Assembly (NCBI GenBank): GCA_902799715.1
Contig: CADCBS010000009.1
Location: 1-56,648 of the forward strand
Reading direction: 5' to 3'
Length of the DNA stretch: 56,648 nt
Origin: an uncultured bacterium
Lineage (GTDB): Bacteria; Verrucomicrobiota; Kiritimatiellia; RFP12; UBA1067
Part shown: piece after piece, positions 43,801 through 52,249 of the stretch
How positions within the stretch are numbered: position 1 is the first letter of the stretch
Layout: each line of letters starts with the position of its first letter
Notes under the pieces: model-generated
Databases searched by the model: none
The model's input: the letters and a program-made list of their open reading frames with translations, nothing else
What the model was told of the DNA's origin: nothing
Made by a program: the position numbers and the translations under genes

Positions 43801-44476
43801 CGCGCTTCTTGCCCGGCCCCGCGTCGTCCGCCTCCTTGATCAGCAGCTCCGCATACGTCTTCGAGACCATCTCGAGCGACGAATCCCACTCCTCCTTCTC
43901 GGACGCCGGGAGCTTCTTCAGCTGCGCGTACAGGCCTTCGTAGACTTTCAAGGCCTCCGCCGGCTCGTCTTTGAGTATCCTGCCGTAGGTCATCATCGAC
44001 TGTATGTAGAACAGCCGTATGTCGGCGGGCGGATTGCCGCCCATCGCCTTCTGGAAGTCCGCGTATATCTTCTTGCAGTCGTCGATGCGCCCGTACGCGT
44101 AGTATCCGCCGGCGAGCGCCAGGTTCAGCGACCAGTAGGCCGACGACTTCGGATTCTTCTTCTTTTCGGCCGCGACGCGCTTTTCGACTTCCTCGAACTT
44201 GCCCAGCATGAGCAGCGAATCGACTTCGATGCGGCTCCAGCGCAGCTCCGCGTCGGGCCACTTCGCGCGGCCTTCGGCCACTATGTCGGCCGCCAGATCG
44301 GGATACAGGTTCCTGGCCAAAGCCTCCGCGAACTTTATTTCAAGGTCCTTGCTCGCGCCGGGCGTGGCGTCCTCCACGTCCGCCGCGGAGGCGGCGCACG
44401 AAACGGCCGCCGCCAGCGCGATTGCGCGCCAGAGCGCGGCGCCCCACGGAATCTCGAATGCTGAGGATGATTTCAT
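40823..44476 (-). CDS. Giant periplasmic TPR-repeat protein
   Basis: 1217 residues from the ATG at 44476. A signal peptide (RAIALAAAVSCAASA) is followed by almost continuous alpha-helical tetratricopeptide-like repeats, for example KAIAAYTKTLSKYQEWPESALAMANMAQC, AVEQYRKMLEASG and EYFPQGKARSSVEQHYARAKAL. The repeats imply a protein-protein scaffold in the periplasm. It is the first gene of the ExbB/ExbD operon, with its own promoter (TTGCCA-17-TATAAT). An in-frame ATG 39 nt upstream is rejected because it lies before the transcription start. Confidence 0.82.
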   Translation of the reverse strand: MKSSSAFEIPWGAALWRAIALAAAVSCAASAADVEDATPGASKDLEIKFAEALARNLYPDLAADIVAEGRAKWPDAELRWSRIEVDSLLMLGKFEEVEKRVAAEKKKNPKSSAYWSLNLALAGGYYAYGRIDDCKKIYADFQKAMGGNPPADIRLFYIQSMMTYGRILKDEPAEALKVYEGLYAQLKKLPASEKEEWDSSLEMVSKTYAELLIKEADDAGPGKKRAECVKKALAVVKELLWRSDSFVFGPAIAMRAHLEILGASGGKEADGIRRARGIIEEYMPMLRKIHDELKREDPQNEQGFMQFSALPQCRFLLAKLMWDAAQAEMKKPKPAEETVKSLLFGERGSNGKRAGDGAYNHALNVFLKYPESNWASDADELCVKIQNLVRDRYKKDLKYNASAAQRTRVRQMQFKAADKLYRSGEYGKAIAAYTKTLSKYQEWPESALAMANMAQCHLELAMDAKDRKGPERAYEVLCAEAIALQLAERICAGGGEAAMKAGDGALAVAGKLDEMKELAASEEIYDAYLATCQNHPSYSLMATTLGFKACADADKIREALDATPEGQEPDPRKAAEAARLYRRGIACLKRVPAGAVNAADSRMRMAQAYLRVGENSAARKTLEAMKTEFAGDRQACLNAGMQLSVMHKSMGLELLKATDETVEKLRAAAGRDGLAAVLPKADDEMLDQIAASVKEGTPAQCLADLHRRGSAQMIMAIKEFGALAGTAANIEADEGVSKTDRRKASTSREYSMFQIGDCWQRMTKPEQRIDMFREKAADAFAAYVEAYPQGTNAPMAYFRMNLLYSMLSGGGDKAKAAGFREKSEAALRQLQTRFPGHELSRKSIPILAKTYLEMNMPQKAVEQYRKMLEASGGYGERDYLDAGETLLSKGVYETARDAFRKARTLAEKSKDAGVREWYVPKCQFGMAKSWAGTGNWSEANDAIAEFLDAEEAKKKEAKAQGRRAVESALVKDALELQSELAVRAGSREADDNLRKERFNAAAKALKNLSRRYQPVAIDVLARSKTIAEGRDPGHASPDGGEARLDPSKPEDARRIEEAKAIVEKNNRNKVMRDSIELKMARVIARKWEAEKDMGRTEEAEKTRTNVAMAYANFINENVPDPAAALTEQEEREGLTVEGKIARIVAEKRANEGEMENIESAIAEGIGYLVAEGGDINLELAKRAGKFYAEYFPQGKARSSVEQHYARAKALKPDAPGK

Positions 44477-44486
44477 AGCGGGGACG

Positions 44487-44515
44487 ATTATACAAAAAAA
44501 AGACGCGTTTGGCAA
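44487..44515 (-). promoter_or_regulatory. Sigma70-type promoter of the TPR/ExbB/ExbD operon
   Basis: On the minus strand, TTGCCA (44515-44510), a 17-bp spacer and a perfect TATAAT (44492-44487). The ATG at 44476 begins 10 nt after the -10, leaving a leader of only a few bases. Confidence 0.72.
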
Positions 44516-44544
44516 TATGGCAAAATCGCGTTGCGGGAGAAAAA

Positions 44545-44621
44545 TGGTGGGCGCTACTGGACTCGGACCAGTGACCCCTACCGTGTGAAGGTAGTGCTCT
44601 AACCAACTGAGCTAAGCGCCC
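44545..44621 (-). tRNA. tRNA-Val (anticodon CAC)
   Basis: A 77-nt cloverleaf on the minus strand. Acceptor GGGCGCT pairs with AGCGCCC, the D arm is AGCTCAGTTGGTTAGAGC, the anticodon loop TTCACAC has CAC at positions 34-36, and the TpsiC arm contains GTCCGAGTC. Discriminator A and an encoded CCA end the gene. CAC reads GUG. Confidence 0.95.
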
Positions 44622-44633
44622 GGAACGCGGGAG

Positions 44634-44662
44634 AGTATGCCATAACCGGCTCCGCGAATCAA
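44634..44662 (-). promoter_or_regulatory. Promoter of tRNA-Val
   Basis: On the minus strand, TTGATT (44662-44657), a 17-bp spacer and CATACT (44639-44634). The start of transcription would fall about 6 nt before the mature tRNA 5' end. Confidence 0.7.
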
Positions 44663-44699
44663 GTACGATTTTCGGCTTTTTCGCAGGCCCATTAATTGG

Positions 44700-44705
44700 T
44701 ATAAT
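44700..44705 (+). promoter_or_regulatory. -10 box TATAAT for htpX (leaderless)
   Basis: ATTGGTATAAT, with the htpX ATG 7 nt after the hexamer. The protein N-terminus aligns well with known HtpX starts, so the start codon is secure and the mRNA is predicted leaderless. Confidence 0.68.
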
Positions 44706-44712
44706 CGCGCGC

Positions 44713-45618
44713 ATGAAAAGAACTCTTCTGTTTCTGGCCACGAATCTGGCCATGCTCGCCACGCTGGGGCTGATAACGGCGCTCCTGTCCGCGCTGCTCG
44801 GACAGGACCTCGCCGCGCTCGTGGGCCGCGACTGGGCGTTCCTCGCGATATTCGCGTTCGTCTACGGCTTCCTCGGCGCGTGCATCTCGCTGCTGCTGTC
44901 GAAGACGATCGCGAAAATGTCGTGCGGCGCGCGCACCATCGACGGCTCGGAGGGCCCCGCCGAGCGCTGGCTCGTCGACACCGTGGCCTCGCTCGCCGCG
45001 AGCGCCGGCGTGAAGACGCCCGAGGTCGCCGTGTACAAGGGCAGCGCCAACGCTTTCGCGACCGGCGCCTTCAGGAACGCCGCGCTCGTGGCCGTCTCCA
45101 CGGACATCATGCGGCAGATGACGCGCGAGGAGCTGCGCGCCGTGCTCGGCCACGAAATGAGCCACGTCGCCAACGGCGACATGGTCACGATGACCATGAT
45201 CCAGGGCGTCCTCAACGCTTTCGTGCTCTTCATATCCCGCGCCGCCGCCGGCGCGCTCGCCACCGCGCTTTCCGGCAGGAACCGCGACAGGCGCGGCGGC
45301 ATGGACTACGGCGCGTACCGCGCGATAGCGATGTTTCTCGACATGGCGCTCGGCCTGCTGGCGAGCCTTGTCGTGCTGGCCTATTCGCGCAGGCGCGAGT
45401 ACGCGGCCGACGCCGGCTCCGCGCGCCTGCTCGGCTCCCCGCGCCCGATGATAGACGCCTTGAAGCGGCTCGGCCGCCTGCAGCCAGGCGTCTTGCCGGG
45501 CTCCCTCAGGGCCATGGGCATAGCGGGCCGGCGCGAATCCGCGTCCGTCTGGTCTTCGCACCCGTCGCTCGGCGACAGGATACGCGCCCTCGAAAACATG
45601 GTTTGCCCCGCGGCGTGA
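44713..45618 (+). CDS. htpX: Membrane zinc metalloprotease HtpX
   Basis: 301 residues. Two N-terminal helices (LLFLATNLAMLATLGLI and a second at about 38-60), catalytic HEMSH (147-151), then two more helices (about 160-180 and 205-235), and the third zinc ligand Glu in RRREYAADAGSARL. HtpX degrades misfolded membrane proteins with FtsH. Its transcript is predicted leaderless. Confidence 0.94.
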   Translation: MKRTLLFLATNLAMLATLGLITALLSALLGQDLAALVGRDWAFLAIFAFVYGFLGACISLLLSKTIAKMSCGARTIDGSEGPAERWLVDTVASLAASAGVKTPEVAVYKGSANAFATGAFRNAALVAVSTDIMRQMTREELRAVLGHEMSHVANGDMVTMTMIQGVLNAFVLFISRAAAGALATALSGRNRDRRGGMDYGAYRAIAMFLDMALGLLASLVVLAYSRRREYAADAGSARLLGSPRPMIDALKRLGRLQPGVLPGSLRAMGIAGRRESASVWSSHPSLGDRIRALENMVCPAA

Positions 45619-45673
45619 CGCCGCGCCGCCCGGAAAACTTCCCGCCGTCACGGAACACGCCTGGAACACTCCT

Positions 45674-46945
45674 ATGGAACAGACATCACGCATCGAACCG
45701 CCCGCCGCCGGCTCCGCCGCGCAGCCGCAGCCCGCCGCCGCCACGGCGCCGGACGCCGCCCCCGCACAGTCCCCCGCCGCCACGCCGCGCGAACAGCCGC
45801 AGCGGCTCCTGCGCGGTCTGGTATTCACCCCGGCCCAGAACAGGCTCGCCACCGGCGCGATCTCCACCGTGGCCTTTTCGGTCATCCTGCTTTTCGCCGC
45901 CGGCCTCACGTTCGGCATCGTGAAGTTCCTGGGATGGGTGTCGCCCGCCGTCATACCGCTCGCCACCGCTTTCGCGCTGTCCGTCCTCTTCCGCCCGTTC
46001 TACGAATTCCTGCTGAAGATATTCCGCAACCCGCTCCTCACCGTCACGGGCATGATCTGCATCGTGGCCGTGCCCGCCGTCCTGGCCTGCGTGATGTACG
46101 GACAGGCCATCGTCGACCAGATCGCCGGATTCGCGGAAACGCTGCCGAAGATTATCTCGGGCATAGGCGAAAACCTCAAGGCGTCCCATCCCGAACTGGC
46201 GAATTTCGCCAAGACCGTCGGCGCCCCGCAGGGCCTGCAGGCGTTCCTCGAAAACCCGCAGGGCTTCGCCGACTACGTCGCACAGGGCCAGATCATCGAC
46301 GACTACGCCGGCGCGATGCCCGGCCTGTCGTCCGCCGTGCGCATCCTGTTCTCCACCCTGCTCACGCTCCTCTTCTTCGTGTGTTTCCTCACCATGCCAC
46401 CGGTCAAGGGACAGGCGTTCATGCGCTGCCTGCCGATGCTCAAGGAGTCCACCGCGCAGTTCATCGCCGAGCAGATCGACCAGTTCTTCGACATAGTCAG
46501 CGGCTTCTTCTGCCGCCAGGTGGCGATATGCCTCCTCGAAGGCTGCCTCTACGGCGCAGGGTTCCGCTGGATCGCCGGGCTGCCGCACGGCTTCCTGATA
46601 GGCTTCGCGCTCGGCACCCTGAACATCGTGCCGTTCTTCGGATCCGCGGTCGGCCTGGCCGTCGCCCTCCCCATGGCCTTCATCACGATGGGCGATGGCG
46701 GCGCTGCGTGCGCCGGGCTGGTGCTCGCCGTGTGGGGCGCCGGACAGATTCTCGACGGCTGGCTCATAACCCCGGTGATACAGGGCAACAGGACCAAGCT
46801 GAGCTACCCCGCCATCATCTTCTCGTTCCTCTTCTGGGGGACGGTCTTCAACACTTTCCTCGGAATGCTGCTCGCCATCCCCATGAGCGCGTTCTGCAAG
46901 GTGCTGTGGGATTCGATAAGGAAAAAGATAAAAGGATTCATCTGA
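45674..46945 (+). CDS. AI-2E family transporter (PerM/TqsA-like)
   Basis: 423 residues. A Pro/Ala-rich cytoplasmic N-terminus of about 50 residues precedes about 7-8 membrane helices typical of PF01594 (for example FSVILLFAAGLTFGIVKFL, LLTLLFFVCFLTMP, FLIGFALGTLNIVPFFGSAVGLA). The family includes exporters of autoinducer-2 and other small molecules and some Na+/H+ antiporters, so the substrate is open. It lies 55 nt after htpX and 2 nt before the helicase gene. Confidence 0.87.
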   Translation: MEQTSRIEPPAAGSAAQPQPAAATAPDAAPAQSPAATPREQPQRLLRGLVFTPAQNRLATGAISTVAFSVILLFAAGLTFGIVKFLGWVSPAVIPLATAFALSVLFRPFYEFLLKIFRNPLLTVTGMICIVAVPAVLACVMYGQAIVDQIAGFAETLPKIISGIGENLKASHPELANFAKTVGAPQGLQAFLENPQGFADYVAQGQIIDDYAGAMPGLSSAVRILFSTLLTLLFFVCFLTMPPVKGQAFMRCLPMLKESTAQFIAEQIDQFFDIVSGFFCRQVAICLLEGCLYGAGFRWIAGLPHGFLIGFALGTLNIVPFFGSAVGLAVALPMAFITMGDGGAACAGLVLAVWGAGQILDGWLITPVIQGNRTKLSYPAIIFSFLFWGTVFNTFLGMLLAIPMSAFCKVLWDSIRKKIKGFI

Positions 46946-46947
46946 CA

Positions 46948-48747
46948 ATGGACGGTCGGGACGATTACGGAATTCGCATACCCTCCGGCCCGCGCGGCAA
47001 GGGCCGCGGGCACGGCGGAAACGGCGGCCGCGGCGGGCACCGCGGCGGCGGATATGGAAACGGCGCCGGTCCGGAAGACCGCAGCCACGGCGGACACGGA
47101 CGCGACAGGCGCGGAAACGACAGGCGCGGGCACGGCCCGGACGGACGCGACCGCAGCCATGGCGGGCACGACTTCGGCCATGGCGGACGCGACTTCGGCC
47201 ATGGTGGGCACGGCCACGGCCACGGGAACGGCGGATTCGGGAAAGGACGCGGCGGGCACGGCGGCGGGCGTCCTTCCCGCCCGCACGGCGAGCGCTACGG
47301 CTTCGCCGAGCGCGCACCCGCCCCCGCCACGCCCCCGATCCCCGAAGCTCCGCCCCCCGCCGCCTACCAGGCGAACGTCTTCGGCTCGTTCGACGAGCGT
47401 CTGCAATACGCCATCGCCGACATGGGCTACGCCATCCCCACCCCTATACAGGAACAGGCCATCCCGCACCTCATGGCCGGACGCGACCTCGTGGGCTGCG
47501 CCCAGACCGGCACCGGCAAGACCGCCGCGTTCCTGCTGCCCGCGCTCCACAAGATCGCCGTGTCGCCGCGCGAAACCCCGCCCGGCAGCCCGCGCGTCCT
47601 CGTGCTTTCGCCCACGCGCGAACTGGCCGCCCAGACGGCCGAAAACGCCGCCGCGTTTTCCAAATACACCGGCGCGCCCTTCGCCGTCGTCTTCGGCGGC
47701 GTCTCCCAGTTCCACCAGGTGAAGGCCTTGCGCCGCGGCGCGCAGACCGTCATCGCCACCCCCGGCCGGCTTATCGACCTCATGACGCAGGGCATAGTCA
47801 GCCTCGACGAGGTGGAGATTTTCGTCCTCGACGAGGCCGACCGCATGCTTGACATGGGCTTCCTGCCCGACATCAAACGCATCATCGGAAAGCTCCCGCC
47901 GGAAAGGCAGTCGCTCTTCTTCTCCGCCACGCTCACCCCGGAGGCCATGAAACTGGCCGATTCCCTCGTGCGCGACCCGGTGAAGATCTCAGTCGCGCCC
48001 GAACGCCCCGCCGCCGACAAGATCGACCAGCGCGTGATGTTCGTGGAGAAGGCCGACAAGGACAAGCTTCTCGTGCACGTCCTTTCGTCCCACCCCGAAT
48101 GGTACCGCGCCATCGTCTTCGCGCGCACCAGGCACAACGCCGACAGGATCGAGCGCAAGCTGCACAAGGCCGGCATATCCGCCGCCACGCTCCACAGCGA
48201 CAAGTCCCAGGCGCAGCGCACCCGCGCCCTCGACGGCTTCCGCAAGGGCACTACGCGCGTGCTCGTGGCCACCGACATCGCGTCGCGCGGAATCGACGTC
48301 CAGGATGTCGCCGCCGTCGTGAACATGGAATTCCCCGACGAGCCGGAAAGCTACATCCACCGCATCGGCCGCACCGCCCGCGCCGGCGGATCCGGCATCG
48401 CCGTCACTTTCATGGACGCCGCGGAGCGCGGCCGCATGAAGGCCGCCGAGCGCGCCGCCAAGGCCAAGATCGCCCCGGACCGCGACCATCCTTTCCACAG
48501 CGAGCGCGCCGAAGCCGCCGCAGGCGCCGCCAAGCAGGCCGAGGGCATGGACCAGCCGCCCTGGTTCCGCCGCGGCCCCGGCCCCCGCAGAGGGGAGGGA
48601 AGGGACCGCCCCGGCGGCGGAAACGGCGGCCGCCCCGGCGCCCCGCACGGACGGAACGGCAAGGGCCCCAAAGGACGCGGCGGCCGCAGGCCGGACTTCA
48701 AGGGCGCGCGCCAGAGCGACTTCGGGCGCGGCGCCCCGCAGGAATAG
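46948..48747 (+). CDS. DEAD-box RNA helicase with Gly/His/Arg-rich N-terminal tail
   Basis: 599 residues. Residues about 10-115 are a low-complexity tail rich in Gly, His, Asp and Arg (GHGRDRRGNDRRGHG, DFGHGGRDFGHGGHGHGHG). The helicase core follows: Q motif GYAIPTPIQEQAIP, motif I AQTGTGKT (about 186-193), DEAD (about 296-299), SAT, and HRIGRTARAGG. A second Gly/Arg-rich tail closes the protein (about 535-599). The core is RhlE-like. It unwinds RNA; the tails may bind RNA or metal or drive condensation. The ATG at 46948 is 2 nt after the transporter stop. Confidence 0.92.
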   Translation: MDGRDDYGIRIPSGPRGKGRGHGGNGGRGGHRGGGYGNGAGPEDRSHGGHGRDRRGNDRRGHGPDGRDRSHGGHDFGHGGRDFGHGGHGHGHGNGGFGKGRGGHGGGRPSRPHGERYGFAERAPAPATPPIPEAPPPAAYQANVFGSFDERLQYAIADMGYAIPTPIQEQAIPHLMAGRDLVGCAQTGTGKTAAFLLPALHKIAVSPRETPPGSPRVLVLSPTRELAAQTAENAAAFSKYTGAPFAVVFGGVSQFHQVKALRRGAQTVIATPGRLIDLMTQGIVSLDEVEIFVLDEADRMLDMGFLPDIKRIIGKLPPERQSLFFSATLTPEAMKLADSLVRDPVKISVAPERPAADKIDQRVMFVEKADKDKLLVHVLSSHPEWYRAIVFARTRHNADRIERKLHKAGISAATLHSDKSQAQRTRALDGFRKGTTRVLVATDIASRGIDVQDVAAVVNMEFPDEPESYIHRIGRTARAGGSGIAVTFMDAAERGRMKAAERAAKAKIAPDRDHPFHSERAEAAAGAAKQAEGMDQPPWFRRGPGPRRGEGRDRPGGGNGGRPGAPHGRNGKGPKGRGGRRPDFKGARQSDFGRGAPQE

Positions 48748-48768
48748 CCGCGGAAGGACCGGTCCACC

Positions 48769-49929
48769 ATGCCTGGTTTCTTCGAAAAGGTCGTAAGCAG
48801 GCTCGACCGCCTCGACGCCGACAGCCTGCGCAGGCAGTACGAACGGCTCGCCAGCGACACGCGCTTCCTCGAAGCGCTCGTGCGCACCATGCACGAGGGC
48901 GTGCTCGCCCTCGGCGCGCGCGGCGAGCTGAAATGGTCCAACGCCGCCGCCGAGCGCCTGGCGGGGTTCTCTTTCGAACGCATGCGCGGCAAGCCCGCAT
49001 CGCTCGTCCTGCCGGGTTTCGGCGACGGCGCGCCCGCGCGCGGCGCCGCCGTGCGCGAGGCCGAAATCGAATACCCCGAGCGCAGGACGCTTTCCATCGA
49101 GACCGCGCCGCTCGAGACAGGCGGCGAATCCGGCACGCTCGTCCTGCTGCGCGACGTCACCGCCGAACGCGCCCGCGAGGCCGACGCCCTCGAAACCGGC
49201 CGCGCCGACGCCGTGCGCGAACTCGCCGCCGGCGTGGCCCACGAAATCGGCAACCCCGTGAACGCCCTCGCCATCCGCCTCCAGCTCATGGAACGCGACC
49301 TGCGCCGCAAGGACGCCGCCGGAGAGCAGTGCGACGCCGGCGCCTTGCTCGGCGACGTGCGCACCGCCCGCGAAGAGCTTTCACGGATCGACACCATGAT
49401 CCGCGACTTCCTCGCCGCCCTCCGCCCCGTCAAGCCGGTGCTGGAGCCGGGCACGCTCGCCGACCCGCTGGCCGACACCCTTTCGGCGATGAAAAGCCAG
49501 ATCGAGAGCCGCTCCATCCGCGTGTCCGTAGACCTCCCCGCCGCGCTCCCCAAGGTGCTCCTCGACCGCGGCATGATGCGCCAGGTCTTTTTCAACATTG
49601 TCAAGAACGCGCTTGAGGCCATGAAGGACGGCTCCGTGCTCGAAATCGCCCTGAAGAGCGGCGACCAGAACGTGGAGGCCGTCTTCCGCGACCACGGCTC
49701 CGGCATGAGCCCCGGCGACCTCGCGCGCATCTTCGAGCCTTACCGCACCACCAAGCGCGACGGCAACGGGCTCGGTCTCATGATATGCCGCCGCATCGTG
49801 CGCGCGCACGGCGGCGAAATCTCGGCGGAATCCGCGGAGGGCGAGGGAACCGCCTTCACCGTCTCCGTGCCCCGCATCGAAAAACGCGTGCGAATGCTGC
49901 CCGCGCAACCTGTGGACGATTGCAAATGA
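48769..49929 (+). CDS. NtrB-like PAS sensor histidine kinase
   Basis: 386 residues. A short coiled start, a PAS domain (about 30-130, MHEGVLALGARGELKWSNAAAERL), HisKA with H158 in GVAHEIGNPVNAL, and HATPase_c (NALEAMKDGS N-box, FRDHGSGMS, GNGLGLMICRRIV). There is no membrane segment, so it is a cytosolic sensor. Its stop overlaps the start of the sigma54 activator as ATGA, so the two form a cognate pair. Confidence 0.93.
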   Translation: MPGFFEKVVSRLDRLDADSLRRQYERLASDTRFLEALVRTMHEGVLALGARGELKWSNAAAERLAGFSFERMRGKPASLVLPGFGDGAPARGAAVREAEIEYPERRTLSIETAPLETGGESGTLVLLRDVTAERAREADALETGRADAVRELAAGVAHEIGNPVNALAIRLQLMERDLRRKDAAGEQCDAGALLGDVRTAREELSRIDTMIRDFLAALRPVKPVLEPGTLADPLADTLSAMKSQIESRSIRVSVDLPAALPKVLLDRGMMRQVFFNIVKNALEAMKDGSVLEIALKSGDQNVEAVFRDHGSGMSPGDLARIFEPYRTTKRDGNGLGLMICRRIVRAHGGEISAESAEGEGTAFTVSVPRIEKRVRMLPAQPVDDCK

Positions 49930-51314
49930 ACTCCAAACGGACCATTCTCATTGTCGACGACGACCGCGACACCCGCGACGGCCTGGCGCGCGCCCTTTCC
50001 GGCGCGTACCGCACCGTCGTCGCCGCCGACGCCGAATCCGCCATGGCCGCCCTCGCCGCCGACCCGTCGATCGCGCTCATGCTTTCCGACGTTCGCATGC
50101 CGGGCACCGACGGCGTCTCCCTGATGAAGGCCGCAAAGGCCGCGCATCCGCACCTCGCCGTCATCCTACTCACCGCCTACGGCTCCATCGACGCCGCCGT
50201 CGCCGCCATGAAGGACGGCGCCGACGACTTCATCGCCAAGCCCGTGGACCTGGACCAGCTCGAGCTGCGCGTCGAAAAGGAAATGCGCCACGCCGACCTC
50301 CGCAACGAGGTGAAATCCCTCCACGCCGCCCTCGACGAAAAATACGGCCTCGAACAGATCGTCGGCAGCAGCGACGCCATGAAGAAGGTCTTCCGCACCG
50401 TCCGCCAGGTCGCCCCTTCCGACGCCACAGTGCTTCTCGAAGGCCCCAGCGGAACGGGCAAGGAGGTCGTCGCCCACGCCATCCACAACCTTTCGCGCCG
50501 GTCCGACGGCCCGTTCGTCGCCGTCCATTGCGCCGCCCTTACGCCCACACTGCTCGAAAGCGAGCTTTTCGGCCACGAGAAGGGCGCTTTCACCGGCGCC
50601 GTTTCGCGCCAGATCGGCCGCTTCGAGGCCGCAAACGGCGGAACGCTGTTCCTGGACGAAATCTCCGAAATCGACCCTTCCACCCAGATAAAGCTCTTGC
50701 GCGTCCTGGAAGACCGCACTTTCGAGCGCGTCGGCGGAACCGAAACCCTCCACACCGACATCCGCGTCGTGGCCGCCACGAACCGCGACTTCAAGGCATA
50801 CGTCGACGCCGGCAAGTTCCGCGAGGATCTCTACTACCGCCTGAACGTGGTCGGCATAAAACTGCCCCCGCTAAAGGACCGCCACGGCGACATACCCCTT
50901 CTCGCACAGCGCTTCCTGCGCGAGTACTCCGCGAAGAACGGCGACCGCGTGAAATCCATATCGCCGGAGGCCATGTCGATACTCGAAGCCTACCCGTGGC
51001 CCGGCAACGTGCGCGAACTCCGCAACGCCATCGAAAAAATGGTCGTGCTGGCCGAAGGCGAACGGCTCGCCCCGTCCGACGTGCCGGAGGAAATGCGCGC
51101 CGCCGCGTCTTTGCACGGCACGCCCGCCGCCCGCGCCATGCCGCCCGGCGGAACCCTTTCCGACACGGAGAAGAACCGCGTCCTCGCCGCCCTCGCCGCC
51201 AACGGCGGCAACAGGTCGCGCGCTGCGGACGCGCTCGGCATATCGCGCCGCACCATCCAGCGCAAGCTGAAGGAATACGCCATCGAAGACTCTGCGGGGG
51301 AGGAGGGCTCCTGA
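49926..51314 (+). CDS. NtrC-family sigma54-dependent response regulator
   Basis: 462 residues. The receiver has D55 in LMLSDVRMPG and K105. The AAA+ domain has Walker A EGPSGTGKE (about 172-180), sigma54-contacting GAFTGA (220-225), Walker B GGTLFLDEISEI and the arginine-finger region. The C-terminal Fis-type helix-turn-helix reads NRSRAADALGISRRTIQRKL. It activates sigma54 promoters after phosphorylation by the upstream kinase. The start is set by ATGA overlap. Confidence 0.94.
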   Translation: MNSKRTILIVDDDRDTRDGLARALSGAYRTVVAADAESAMAALAADPSIALMLSDVRMPGTDGVSLMKAAKAAHPHLAVILLTAYGSIDAAVAAMKDGADDFIAKPVDLDQLELRVEKEMRHADLRNEVKSLHAALDEKYGLEQIVGSSDAMKKVFRTVRQVAPSDATVLLEGPSGTGKEVVAHAIHNLSRRSDGPFVAVHCAALTPTLLESELFGHEKGAFTGAVSRQIGRFEAANGGTLFLDEISEIDPSTQIKLLRVLEDRTFERVGGTETLHTDIRVVAATNRDFKAYVDAGKFREDLYYRLNVVGIKLPPLKDRHGDIPLLAQRFLREYSAKNGDRVKSISPEAMSILEAYPWPGNVRELRNAIEKMVVLAEGERLAPSDVPEEMRAAASLHGTPAARAMPPGGTLSDTEKNRVLAALAANGGNRSRAADALGISRRTIQRKLKEYAIEDSAGEEGS

Positions 51315-52249
51315 TGGCGGACGGCGCCGATGCTTCCCTGCGGCCAGTCCGCGCCAGGCCCCCGGAGCTCCCCGGGCTGGCGCTGCACGACGTCATCGGA
51401 CGCGGCGGAATGTCCGTCGTCTGGCGCGGCACCGACCTCGCGCGCAACATCCCCGTCGCGGTCAAGATCCTCCAGCGCGACTTCGCCGACGACCGCGACG
51501 ACTTGCACCAGTTTTTCCAGGAAGCCCGCGTGGCCGCCATGGTCCGCCACCCCGGCATCGTGAAAGGCTACGGACTGAACCGAAAGAACGGCCTCTACTA
51601 CATCGTGATGGAATACGTGGACGGCTACAACCTCGGCCAGCTCCTCGAACGCAAGAAGCGTCTCTCGGAATACGACGTCCTCGCAGTCGCCGAATCCGTC
51701 GCCGGCGCCCTCGATTTCGCCTGGACGAGGCACCGTATCGTCCACTGCGACATCAAGCCGGAAAACATCATGGTCAATTCCGACGGCGCCGTGAAGCTGG
51801 CCGACCTCGGCTTGAGCCACACGATCAGCCTGCTGTCGAAGGCCTCCGGCGGACAGGCCGCGGAAATCGTCGGCACCCCCGCCTACATGGCGCCGGAGCT
51901 GATTTCCGGCGAATCCGCCGTGGATTGCCGATCCGACATCTATTCCCTCGGCGCCACGATGTACCACCTCGCCACGGGAAGGACGCTTTTCCCGCTCGAC
52001 GGCAACGACGACATCCTCCGCGCCCACGTGGATCCCGCCATGCGCGCCCCCGACCCGCAAAGCATCGTCCCTTCGCTTTCCCACGGTTTCTCGCGCCTCG
52101 CCGAAGCGATGCTCGTGAAGGACCCCGCCCACCGCATCAAGAACTGGTCGCGCGTCCTCGAGATCGTGCGCACGCTCATCGTCGGCGGCAGGGCCGCGTT
52201 CCTCCGCACCGGGTCCCCGTCTTCCGTGGAAATCGCCCCCGCCCGATGA
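51314..52249 (+). CDS. Serine/threonine protein kinase (Hanks-type, non-RD)
   Basis: 311 residues from the ATG in TGATG overlapping the activator stop. Gly-rich loop GRGGMSVVW, ATP lysine K51 in VAVKIL, Glu in the C helix, catalytic loop VHCDIKPEN (HCD in place of HRD, D146), metal-binding DLG in place of DFG (164-166), and activation segment ending GTPAYMAPEL. There is no membrane segment or sensor domain, so it is a cytosolic kinase. Placement after a two-component pair suggests that it phosphorylates or modulates that pair; this is an inference. Confidence 0.9.
   Translation: MADGADASLRPVRARPPELPGLALHDVIGRGGMSVVWRGTDLARNIPVAVKILQRDFADDRDDLHQFFQEARVAAMVRHPGIVKGYGLNRKNGLYYIVMEYVDGYNLGQLLERKKRLSEYDVLAVAESVAGALDFAWTRHRIVHCDIKPENIMVNSDGAVKLADLGLSHTISLLSKASGGQAAEIVGTPAYMAPELISGESAVDCRSDIYSLGATMYHLATGRTLFPLDGNDDILRAHVDPAMRAPDPQSIVPSLSHGFSRLAEAMLVKDPAHRIKNWSRVLEIVRTLIVGGRAAFLRTGSPSSVEIAPAR

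Noticed and set aside
40187-44464. Plus-strand open frame of 1425 codons
   Set aside because: Antisense to the giant TPR protein, which has a signal peptide, promoter and helical repeats. The plus frame has no recognisable domain or ribosome site.
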